Origin: Alphaproteobacteria bacterium
GTDB lineage: Bacteria; Pseudomonadota; Alphaproteobacteria; Rhizobiales; Devosiaceae
Reading direction: 5' to 3'
DNA length: 8,300 nt
Assembly (NCBI GenBank): GCA_024279575.1
Contig: JAJRRJ010000034.1
Span: 1-8,300 of the forward strand
Part shown: piece by piece, positions 1-6,502 of the stretch
Position numbering within the stretch: the stretch's first letter is position 1
Layout of the letters: every line of letters begins with the position of its first letter
Program-made: the position numbers and the translations under genes
The notes under the pieces: model-generated
Database searches by the model: none
What the model saw: the letters and a program-made list of their open reading frames with translations, nothing else
What the model was told of the DNA's origin: nothing

Positions 1-1
1 A

Positions 2-409
2 GATAATGTTAATTTCGTCGGGCAAATCACGGATGAGGACAAGGAAGCACTGCTTTGTTTGAGCCGGGCATTTGTTTTTCCCTCCCATTTAAGGTCTGAG
101 GCGTTTGGTCTGTCACTACTTGAGGCAGCAAGGGCAGCAAAACCGATGATTTCGTGCGAAATCGGTACGGGTAGCAGTTATGTAAACGCTGATGGGCAAA
201 CGGGTATCGTTGTTCCTCCTCAAAATCCTGCTGCGTTCGCGAAGGCCATGTCAGAATTATGGGACAATCCTGATCAGGCGAAAAAGCTGGGCGATGCTGC
301 GCAGGCGCGATTTAACACGTTGTTTTTGGCGGAAAAGATGAGTGCGTCCTACATGGACCTATATACTCAACTCGCAGACAGAAGCCGGATTATACCCGGA
401 CAGGTATAA
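2..409 (+). CDS. GT4 family glycosyltransferase, C-terminal part (WbpZ/WbdC-like, probable mannosyl- or perosaminyltransferase)
   Basis: The frame is open from the left edge and ends at TAA 407-409, so only the last 135 residues are visible and the true start is upstream of the window. A TTG at 59 is not a credible start because coding similarity continues upstream of it (reading ...VNFVGQITDEDKEALLC...). The visible part is the nucleotide-sugar-binding half of a GT-B enzyme. It carries an intact EX7E motif (SEAFGLSLLE), followed by AKPMISCEIGTGSSYVN and the donor-side GIVVPP segment typical of GT4. The IGTGSSYVN context is the form I associate with mannosyltransferases of ABC-exported O-antigens (P. 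aeruginosa WbpZ, E. coli WbdC), which transfer from GDP-sugars at the cytoplasmic face. The neighbouring GDP-perosamine genes make a GDP-sugar donor likely. Donor and linkage cannot be read from the sequence. Family confidence is high; subfamily is moderate. Confidence 0.9.
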   Translation, partial: DNVNFVGQITDEDKEALLCLSRAFVFPSHLRSEAFGLSLLEAARAAKPMISCEIGTGSSYVNADGQTGIVVPPQNPAAFAKAMSELWDNPDQAKKLGDAAQARFNTLFLAEKMSASYMDLYTQLADRSRIIPGQV

Positions 410-462
410 AATTCTTTTGCTGCAATCTGGTAGCCGATTTTGCCATATAGCAAGGATCAGGG

Positions 463-1578
463 TCATGGCCGCTCAATTATTGCGCGGATATTTTTAATGA
501 AAATATCGCGAGAAAAACGTTTTGCCTGTTCTGTACAGGCAGTGCGCATTTTTTTTGCGCGCGCCGGGCTCATTGCTTGAACCGCAGAGACAAGATCGGC
601 GTTTGTAAAATCCTTTGGTAACAATATGCCGGTTTTTCCATCGACAATAGTTTCCAGCAGGCCGCCCTCTGCAACGCCGATAACGGGCTTGCCTGCTGCC
701 ATTGATTCTACTGGGGACATGCCGAAATCCTCCTCACGGGGCAGGTAAATGGTGGCAATTGCATTGCCGATCAAATCATGGAGCTTTTGATCACTGGTCC
801 AGCCGCAAAACTGGATGTTTTTTGCGCCTTTCGCCCTTTTTTGAAGAGCTTCCAGGTCTTCACCACCAGAGGCAACAATCAGTTTTTTATCCGGCATGGC
901 AAGAAAGGACTCAACAATTCTTTCAACCCGCTTAAGGGGCGAAAGGCGTGCTGTGGAGAGATAATAGTCGGACTGTCCTTTCCAGACAAAATTATCCGTT
1001 TCGATCGGAGGGTATATTACTTCAGAATCGTATCCGGTATATTTTTTTAGCCGCCGTCGGGTGTTTTGCGAATTTGTGATAATTGTGTGCATTTGGGCGA
1101 TTGTGCGCCGGTATTCATATTCAAAAAGTTTCAAAACCGGCCATGCAAATATCCTCAAGGGGAGGGGGATGCGTTTGATAAAATGTTGTTTTTGGTCAAA
1201 CAAAAATCGCGGTGGTGTATGGCAGTAAAAAATATTTTTTCCATCTGACTTGCCTTTTGGAGCGGCAAAAGGCGCAGCAACCCCAGAAAACAGTCTTATG
1301 GCATGCTTTTGTGCCCGTCCTCTTTGCAACCGGAATAATATGGCAAGAACAATGGGCCTGATGCCGGGACGGCGGAGGAAAGTGGCCAGATTTAGAGACT
1401 TATGCTGCGGTGGAAAATCCTTGTCCGGGAAGCTGTTTTGTGAATTGAACCCATAAAACAATTCAGCATCCAGCGCTTCGGCCAAAGTCAAAATCAGGCG
1501 CTCCCCCCCTCCGCGAATGGCAAAGTAATCATGATACAGAACGGGAGTTTTGCTCAATTTGTGCTGGTTTTTTGCCAC
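463..1578 (-). CDS. GT4 family glycosyltransferase (WbpY/WbdB-like), encoded opposite to its neighbours
   Basis: This complete GT-B glycosyltransferase is read right to left and stops at 465-463. With the GTG start at 1578-1576 it has 371 residues, the usual size for this family. Near the N-terminus is the acceptor-side loop HDYFAIRGGGERL, followed by YCHTPPRFLFD and a linker TNSQNTRRRL. The donor domain starts at YYLSTARLSPLKR and has the EX7E motif in EEDFGMSPVES (about residues 283-291), then AAGKPVIGVAEGGL and DGKTGILLP. These features match GT4 mannosyltransferases such as WbpY and WbdB, which extend O-chains from GDP-mannose-type donors. The start is uncertain. The frame stays open to an ATG at 1797, but the extra 73 residues look nothing like a GT N-terminus and no candidate has a clear ribosome site; GTG 1578 or TTG 1557 puts the conserved HDYF close to the start, as expected. 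The gene converges on the upstream glycosyltransferase and diverges from manC, so it has its own promoter. Confidence 0.87.
   Translation of the reverse strand: MAKNQHKLSKTPVLYHDYFAIRGGGERLILTLAEALDAELFYGFNSQNSFPDKDFPPQHKSLNLATFLRRPGIRPIVLAILFRLQRGRAQKHAIRLFSGVAAPFAAPKGKSDGKNIFYCHTPPRFLFDQKQHFIKRIPLPLRIFAWPVLKLFEYEYRRTIAQMHTIITNSQNTRRRLKKYTGYDSEVIYPPIETDNFVWKGQSDYYLSTARLSPLKRVERIVESFLAMPDKKLIVASGGEDLEALQKRAKGAKNIQFCGWTSDQKLHDLIGNAIATIYLPREEDFGMSPVESMAAGKPVIGVAEGGLLETIVDGKTGILLPKDFTNADLVSAVQAMSPARAKKMRTACTEQAKRFSRDIFIKNIRAIIERP
483..510. repeat. Inverted repeat, 11-bp stem with one bulged base
   Basis: CGCG (483-486) plus ATATTTT (488-494) pairs with AAAATAT (500-506) plus CGCG (507-510). One G (487) is bulged and the loop is TAATG. 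The repeat lies inside the last codons of the leftward glycosyltransferase and about 75 bases past the end of the rightward one, so it sits at the meeting point of two converging transcripts. Neither side is followed by a T-run, so it is not a standard intrinsic terminator. It could slow or stabilise transcript ends, or be a by-product of AT-rich coding sequence. Confidence 0.4.
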
Positions 1579-1909
1579 AGAATGGGTGCCCGGATAGTTG
1601 CAATTGCGCACACTTACCAAATCTGCCAAAGCACAAGCAAGCAAAATCCGGGTGCAATTGAGTGCAAAAGCAGGCATTGCCGTTTTCATTTGCATCGAAA
1701 ATATTTGAATAAAACTGAAATTAAAAGTTTGGGAAAAGCGGGGCTTTGGGTTGGAATTGTGCAGGTTTTCAGCCATCATATCCGGCAACAAATCCATTTG
1801 TATGCTGTTGCAATTGCTATTTTACTGGTTTAGTTAATTCAAAAATGTGCGAGGGTGTTTTTATCACCGGATTTTGGCCACTTCTGTTGTCAGTTTTGAA
1901 AGTTATAAT
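1579..1909. promoter_or_regulatory. Divergent intergenic region between the leftward glycosyltransferase and manC
   Basis: About 330 bases lie between the preferred starts of two diverging genes, so promoters for both should be here. No reading frame looks like a known protein, and the leftward frame that continues to 1797 gives a sequence without family similarity. The stretch is AT-rich, especially 1683-1735 and 1808-1850. The 11-base sequence GTTGCAATTGC, which contains the palindrome GCAATTGC, occurs twice (1597-1607 and 1807-1817); a related GTGCAATTGA lies near 1650. These could be operator sites, although the same octamer also occurs inside genes. A perfect TATAAT at 1904-1909 directly abuts the manC start and has no well-spaced -35 box. 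I cannot assign a promoter with confidence. Confidence 0.4.
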
Positions 1910-3343
1910 GTGAATAAGTATCACGAATGCAGCGTAAAACCCGTCATTTTGTCTGGCGGGAGTGGCACCAGGCTTTGGCCGATTTCCCGACGGGCATATC
2001 CAAAGCAGTTTATCCCCCTTATTGGGGAACAAAGCCTGTTCCAGCAGACTGTCGGGCGGCTGTCCGATCCAATATTTTGTTCACCGATGATACTGGGCAA
2101 TTCCGAGCATCGATTTATTATAGCTGAGCAAGTGGGCGCGCAGGGTGCGGCCCCCAGTTCAATTGTGTTGGAGCCTGCGGCTAGAAATACTGCACCTGCG
2201 GCGTTGATTGCAGCACTGAGTATTTTTGAATACACACCTGATTTGCCAATTTTGCTGCTCCCTTCGGATCATGCGATTGAGGACAATTCTGGTTTTAGAA
2301 AATCAATCGAATTGGGAATTCCTTCAGCGCTCAACGGAGACATTGTTACCTTTGGTGTTACCCCCACAGGGCCGGAAACCGGATATGGCTATATTGAAAC
2401 GCAAAACGGAAAAGACGTTCTTGACGTGAAGCGTTTTGTTGAAAAGCCAACACGGGAAAAAGCCCAGTCCTATATTGATAGCGGGCAGTTTTATTGGAAT
2501 GCCGGGATATTTATGTTTACCGCAAAAACCATGATTGAGGCTTGCAGGGTCCATGTGCCCGAAATGCTCAAGGCATGCCAGGAAGCATTGAGCAAAGGGA
2601 AAAAAGATCTGGATTTTCTGCGGTTGGATAAAGAGGCTTATGAGGTCTGTGAAAACGTATCCATTGACTATGCCATTATGGAAAAAGCTGACAATATCCG
2701 TTGCGTGCCGCTGCAAACTGGGTGGAGTGATCTGGGGTCATGGCCTGCCGTTTGGCAGGCCTCGCCAAAAGATGAGCAGGGGAATGCAATCAAGGGTGAT
2801 GTTTTACTCCAGGATTCCACCAACTGTTACGCCCATTCACAAAGTGGAGCATGTCTGGTTCTGGTTGGACTTGATGGTGTTTCGGCCATTGCAACCAAGG
2901 ATGCAATTCTGGTTACGCGCAACGATATCGCTGAGGGTGTTAAGCAGATTGTGGAGCAATTGCGCAGGGATGGGCGGGAAAATGCGGTCAACCAAACCCG
3001 TGTTTATCGTCCGTGGGGCTGGTATGAACGGCTCGAAATGAGCGGTCGTTTTCAGGTTAAATGCCTGATGGTCAAGCCGGGCGAAAAGCTATCCCTGCAA
3101 AGCCATCATCACCGCGCCGAGCATTGGGTGGTTGTGTCTGGTACTGCCAGAGTAACGGTGGATGACAATGTGAGCTTGCTTACGGAGAACCAGTCAACAT
3201 ACATTCCTCTTGGCGCAGTTCATCGACTGGAAAATCCCGGGCAGATTCCGGCTCTTCTTATTGAAGTGCAATCTGGTAGCTATCTGGGCGAAGATGATAT
3301 TGTGCGTTACGAAGATATTTACGATCGACTTGAAAACAATTGA
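1910..3343 (+). CDS. manC: Bifunctional mannose-6-phosphate isomerase / mannose-1-phosphate guanylyltransferase (type II)
   Basis: The enzyme makes GDP-mannose from mannose-1-phosphate and GTP. It also carries the isomerase domain that interconverts fructose-6-P and mannose-6-P, so it supplies both ends of the pathway; the mutase between them is absent here. From GTG 1910 it is 477 residues, the standard size for AlgA/WbpW/ManC enzymes. The nucleotidyltransferase domain comes first: GGSGTRLWP (16-24), EPAARNT (88-94), LLPSDH (116-121), FVEKP (176-180) and GWSDLGSW (271-278). The cupin-type isomerase domain follows, with LQSHHHRAEHW around 396-406 supplying metal-binding Gln/His/Glu, and GAVHRLENPG at 435-444. 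An in-frame GTG at 1847 would add 21 residues without family similarity. GTG 1910 is preferred because it leaves a short leader before PVILSGGSGTRLWP and has a GAAAG about 8 bases upstream. It is the first gene of the rightward group, 49 bases before gmd. Confidence 0.95.
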   Translation: MNKYHECSVKPVILSGGSGTRLWPISRRAYPKQFIPLIGEQSLFQQTVGRLSDPIFCSPMILGNSEHRFIIAEQVGAQGAAPSSIVLEPAARNTAPAALIAALSIFEYTPDLPILLLPSDHAIEDNSGFRKSIELGIPSALNGDIVTFGVTPTGPETGYGYIETQNGKDVLDVKRFVEKPTREKAQSYIDSGQFYWNAGIFMFTAKTMIEACRVHVPEMLKACQEALSKGKKDLDFLRLDKEAYEVCENVSIDYAIMEKADNIRCVPLQTGWSDLGSWPAVWQASPKDEQGNAIKGDVLLQDSTNCYAHSQSGACLVLVGLDGVSAIATKDAILVTRNDIAEGVKQIVEQLRRDGRENAVNQTRVYRPWGWYERLEMSGRFQVKCLMVKPGEKLSLQSHHHRAEHWVVVSGTARVTVDDNVSLLTENQSTYIPLGAVHRLENPGQIPALLIEVQSGSYLGEDDIVRYEDIYDRLENN

Positions 3344-3392
3344 TTGTTTGATCTGTTTTTTCTGAATAATTTGAACTTGCGCATACCAAAAC

Positions 3393-4508
3393 ATGGATAC
3401 TGAAATAATGAATGATAAAGTTGCCTTGATCACGGGCATTACCGGTCAGGATGGAGCCTATCTTGCAGAACTGCTTCTGGAAAAAGGGTATATTGTGCAT
3501 GGTATTCGCCGGCGTTCTTCCCTGTTTAATACCGAGCGCATAGATCATTTGTATAAGGATTTTCATCGCAAGGATGCCCGATTGTTTTTGCACTATGGGG
3601 ACTTGTCGGATTCTGCCAACATAAATTCTCTGGTAAGCCAAATCCAGCCGGATGAAATTTATAATCTGGCCGCACAATCCCATGTGGCCGTTTCGTTTGT
3701 TCAGCCGGAATATACGGCCAATGTTGATGGTCTGGGTACTTTGCGCGTACTGGAGGCAATTCGTGCGGCGGGCCTGGAAAAAAAGACAAAGTTCTATCAG
3801 GCCTCAACATCTGAGCTTTATGGTCTGGTACAGGAAACACCTCAGTCAGAGACGACACCATTTTACCCGCGCTCGCCCTATGCTGTTGCCAAGATGTTCT
3901 CATATTGGATTACGATAAACTATCGTGAAGCCTATGGAATATTTGGCTGTAATGGCATTCTTTTTAACCATGAAAGCCCTATGCGTGGGGAAACCTTTGT
4001 AACGCGCAAAATTACTATTGCCCTGGCGCGGATCAAGCTGGGTCTGCAAAAAAAGCTCTATATGGGAAATATTAATGCGCTAAGGGATTGGGGGCATGCC
4101 CGCGATTATGTAAAAATGCAATGGATGATGTTGCAACAGGATGAGCCGGAAGATTTTGTTATTGCAACCGGTGTGCAGCACAGCGTGCGCGAGTTCATTG
4201 AAATTGCGGCGCAGAAACTGGATATGCAGGTTTCCTGGAAAGGCTCCGGTGTGGATGAAAAGGGATATGATGCGCAGGGAAATTGCATCATTGAAATTGA
4301 CCCGGATTATTTTCGCCCGACAGAAGTTGAAAGTTTGCTTGGGGACCCTTCCAAAGCCAAAGAAAAACTTGGCTGGGTGCCGGAAATTTCATTTATGGAG
4401 CTGGTTGAGGAAATGGTGCAATCTGACCTTGTACGTGCCCGCAGGGAACTGGCATTGCGCGAGGCCGGACTAAATAAAAATGATCTCGGCGCATTGGACT
4501 TACTGTAG
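3393..4508 (+). CDS. gmd: GDP-mannose 4,6-dehydratase
   Basis: This cytoplasmic short-chain dehydrogenase/reductase uses bound NADP(H) to convert GDP-mannose to GDP-4-keto-6-deoxymannose, the branch point to perosamine, fucose, rhamnose and colitose. It is 371 residues, close to the usual size. The dinucleotide-binding glycines are in TGITGQDGAYL (14-24), followed by the RRRSSLFNTERIDHLY stretch (40-54) that in this family contacts NADP phosphate and the subunit interface. The catalytic residues are visible as Thr139 and Glu141 in STSELYG, and Tyr163 and Lys167 in SPYAVAK. The GDP-sugar-binding NHESPMRGETFVTRK is at 192-206. No residue typical of the family appears lost. A second ATG at 3408 would give MNDKVALITG, nearer the common family start; neither start has a strong ribosome site. 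Its position between manC and per indicates that its product feeds perosamine synthesis; no reductase (fcl/rmd) is present in the window. Confidence 0.96.
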   Translation: MDTEIMNDKVALITGITGQDGAYLAELLLEKGYIVHGIRRRSSLFNTERIDHLYKDFHRKDARLFLHYGDLSDSANINSLVSQIQPDEIYNLAAQSHVAVSFVQPEYTANVDGLGTLRVLEAIRAAGLEKKTKFYQASTSELYGLVQETPQSETTPFYPRSPYAVAKMFSYWITINYREAYGIFGCNGILFNHESPMRGETFVTRKITIALARIKLGLQKKLYMGNINALRDWGHARDYVKMQWMMLQQDEPEDFVIATGVQHSVREFIEIAAQKLDMQVSWKGSGVDEKGYDAQGNCIIEIDPDYFRPTEVESLLGDPSKAKEKLGWVPEISFMELVEEMVQSDLVRARRELALREAGLNKNDLGALDLL

Positions 4509-4547
4509 TTTTGATGCCGGAGAATGATCGATTTTGAAAGACCGAAC

Positions 4548-5651
4548 ATGACTGTTCAAATTCCTGTTTATCAGCCTTACCTTCGTGGAAATGAAAAAAA
4601 GTATGTCATGGATTGTATGGATTCCACCTGGATTTCATCCAAGGGAGAGTACATAGACCGTTTTGAAGCCGGATTTTCAGAGCTGACGGGTGTCAAACAT
4701 GCTATTTGCGTGAGCAATGGATCAGTGGCTTTGCATCTGGCTTTGCATTGTCTTGGGGTTGGCAAAGGTGACGAGGTTCTGGTGCCCAGCTTTACCTATG
4801 TTGCCAGTGTCAATGCGATTTTGATGAGTGGTGCGACTCCGGTCTTTGTCGAAAGTGATCCTGAGAACTGGTTGATGGATATTGCGGATGTGGCCCGTAA
4901 ATTAACGCCAAGAACAAAGGCGATTATGCCGGTTCATCTATATGGCTTTACCTGCGACATGGAAAAGATGGCGCAGTTTGCCAAATCTAATGGTCTCAAG
5001 ATTGTTGAGGACGCCGCCGAGGCGACAGGTGTTCGGGTGAACGGGCATCATGTGGGGCGGTTTGCCGACGTTTCGACTTTTAGCTTTTTTGGCAATAAAA
5101 CCCTGACCTGTGGCGAGGGGGGAATGATCATTACCAATGATGACGATCTGGCTGAAAACCTGCGCATTACCAAAAATCAGGGTATGTCCACTACGCGTCG
5201 CTATTGGCATGACCGGTTTGGGGTCAACTACCGTATGACCAATATTCAGGCGGCAATCGGTGTTGCGCAACTGGAGCAACTGGAAACGATCAGTCGTGAA
5301 AAAAAGCGTGTTTATGATCGCTATCGGCGCAACCTGGTTGATTTACCCCTTGGCTGGCAAGTGCAAAATTCCGATGAATTTCAAAGCGATTACTGGCTCG
5401 TTTCATTTTTACTGTCTGATGAAGCAATGCGCGAAAAAGTAATGAAGCATCTGGAGGAAAACGGCATCGAAACCCGTCCGGTTTGTATTTGTGCGCATCA
5501 ATTGCCATATTTGGAAACAGCGGGGGTATCTTTTCCTGTTGCGCAGGATATTGCATCGCGCGGCATGAGCGTGCCAAGTTACCCTGATCTGAGCGACGAA
5601 GAAATAGATCATATTTGCGCACATATCAGCGCCAGCATTGGAGGTATCTGA
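4548..5651 (+). CDS. per: GDP-perosamine synthase (GDP-4-keto-6-deoxymannose 4-aminotransferase)
   Basis: This PLP enzyme of the DegT/DnrJ/EryC1/StrS fold transfers an amino group from glutamate to C4 of GDP-4-keto-6-deoxymannose, giving GDP-perosamine. Family features are SNGSVALHLAL (PLP phosphate binding), MPVHLYG, EDAAEA with the Asp that contacts the PLP ring nitrogen, and FFGNKTLTCGEGG, whose Lys (codon 5097-5099) is the Schiff-base residue. Keeping this Lys argues against the related 3-dehydratase ColD, which has His there. The opening LRGNEKKYVMDCMDSTWISS and the stretch NYRMTNIQAAIG closely resemble, from memory, the perosamine synthases of Caulobacter (RfbE) and Brucella (Per). ATG 4548 is chosen over ATG 4524: it gives 367 residues like the family, and GAAAG (4536-4540) lies 7 bases upstream, whereas the GGAG before 4524 is only one base away. 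The stop overlaps the wzm start by one base. A different 4-amino product is possible but less likely. Confidence 0.93.
   Translation: MTVQIPVYQPYLRGNEKKYVMDCMDSTWISSKGEYIDRFEAGFSELTGVKHAICVSNGSVALHLALHCLGVGKGDEVLVPSFTYVASVNAILMSGATPVFVESDPENWLMDIADVARKLTPRTKAIMPVHLYGFTCDMEKMAQFAKSNGLKIVEDAAEATGVRVNGHHVGRFADVSTFSFFGNKTLTCGEGGMIITNDDDLAENLRITKNQGMSTTRRYWHDRFGVNYRMTNIQAAIGVAQLEQLETISREKKRVYDRYRRNLVDLPLGWQVQNSDEFQSDYWLVSFLLSDEAMREKVMKHLEENGIETRPVCICAHQLPYLETAGVSFPVAQDIASRGMSVPSYPDLSDEEIDHICAHISASIGGI
5640..5644 (+). promoter_or_regulatory. Strong ribosome binding site of wzm
   Basis: GGAGG lies inside the last codons of per, six bases before ATG 5651. It is the best Shine-Dalgarno match in the window and decides the wzm start over an in-frame ATG at 5615. 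Together with the TGATG stop/start overlap it suggests translational coupling of the permease to perosamine synthase. Confidence 0.85.
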
Positions 5652-6472
5652 TGGGTGTTGACAATAGAGATCGTCATACTCCGACGCGTGTTGACAAGGC
5701 GATCGCTGACGTTTTTAGTGCTTTTGTACGGTGGCCGATTTTCATACTAATTGGTATTACGGATGTACAATCTCGATATCGACGGTCGAAAATTGGTCAA
5801 TTTTGGATTACCATTTCTCTATTTGTGATGGTTGTTGCTCTTGGTTTGTTATGGTCATTCCTGTGGAAATTGCCGGTTTCTGAGTTTTTGCCTTTTATTG
5901 CTGTCAGTCACATATTCTGGATGTACCTGACCGGGGTAATTATGGATGGGCCTGGAATTTATGTTGCTGCAACAGGATATTTGCGCGAAATCAACCTGCC
6001 GCGCTTTACCTTTGTCCTGAGTAATCTCGTCAAACACTGGATAATACTGGCTCATAATCTGATTATTCTAATTCCTATATTCCTGTATTTTCAGGTGCCT
6101 ATTACGTTTGAAATACTGATGATCATTCCCGGTTTTATTCTCACCACGATAGCAATTCTTGCGGTAAGCACATTTTTATCTGTCGTTGGATTGAGGTTCC
6201 GTGACGTGGCCAGCCTTGTGGCCAGTATTTTGCAGATTGCCTTTTTTATGACCCCGGTTATCTGGAAACCGGAGGCTCTGCCACCATTTGCACAAGCCTA
6301 TATGACAGCCAATCCATTTGCGGTGTTTCTTGATCTGTTGCGCGCGCCGATTCTTGGGCCACCCACACCCCCCATTTATTGGACAGTAGCGGGCGGCTTT
6401 ACGCTGGTTGCAGTGATTTTAGCAATATTGGTTTTTGTTCGGTTCCGGGCAAAAATCACCTACTGGCTCTAA
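5651..6472 (+). CDS. wzm: ABC-2 type polysaccharide exporter, membrane permease subunit
   Basis: This inner-membrane half of an O-polysaccharide ABC exporter forms, as a dimer with Wzt, the channel that moves the lipid-linked glycan to the periplasm. It has 273 residues, typical of Wzm/KpsM/RfbA proteins. After a polar N-terminus comes the cytoplasmic-interface signature DVQSRYRRSKIGQFW (38-52). Hydrophobic segments follow at about 51-73, 78-98, 127-148, 154-178, 187-206 and 247-265, making six membrane helices. RFRDV (182-186) and NPFAVFLDLLRAPILG (221-236) are hallmarks of the ABC-2 polysaccharide permease family. The start is fixed by the GGAGG site and the overlap with the per stop. wzt follows after 30 bases, and the pair clearly works as a unit. 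Confidence 0.95.
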   Translation: MGVDNRDRHTPTRVDKAIADVFSAFVRWPIFILIGITDVQSRYRRSKIGQFWITISLFVMVVALGLLWSFLWKLPVSEFLPFIAVSHIFWMYLTGVIMDGPGIYVAATGYLREINLPRFTFVLSNLVKHWIILAHNLIILIPIFLYFQVPITFEILMIIPGFILTTIAILAVSTFLSVVGLRFRDVASLVASILQIAFFMTPVIWKPEALPPFAQAYMTANPFAVFLDLLRAPILGPPTPPIYWTVAGGFTLVAVILAILVFVRFRAKITYWL

Positions 6473-6502
6473 TTTTCATTATTAGCAGGACCAATTTATA
6501 AT

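Noticed and set aside
442..469. GCCAT...ATGGC inverted repeat between the converging genes as a terminator
   Set aside because: It has only five base pairs, an 18-base loop and no T-run on either strand.
1579..1797. 73-residue N-terminal extension of the leftward glycosyltransferase
   Set aside because: It has no similarity to a GT4 N-terminus, is unusually rich in Asn and Cys, and lacks a ribosome site. The conserved acceptor loop sits at the expected distance from GTG 1578.
1531..1833. Rightward open frame of 100 codons opposite the leftward glycosyltransferase
   Set aside because: It is antisense to the conserved gene start and the AT-rich control region, with no recognisable domain and no ribosome site.
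1904..1909. Perfect TATAAT hexamer just before the manC start as a -10 box
   Set aside because: TTGTCA upstream is only 11 bases away, and other -35-like hexamers fit poorly. Transcription from here would begin inside the manC reading frame, past its only good start, so the match is probably chance.
3334..3361. AAACAA-TTGA-TTGTTT stem followed by a T-run after manC as a terminator
   Set aside because: The stem is six mostly A-T pairs, overlaps the stop codon, and is separated from the T-run by GATCTG. It would also separate manC from gmd, which look co-transcribed.
5615..5650. Earlier in-frame ATG of wzm at 5615
   Set aside because: It would overlap per by 37 bases and add 12 residues without family similarity, whereas ATG 5651 has an excellent GGAGG site at ideal spacing.
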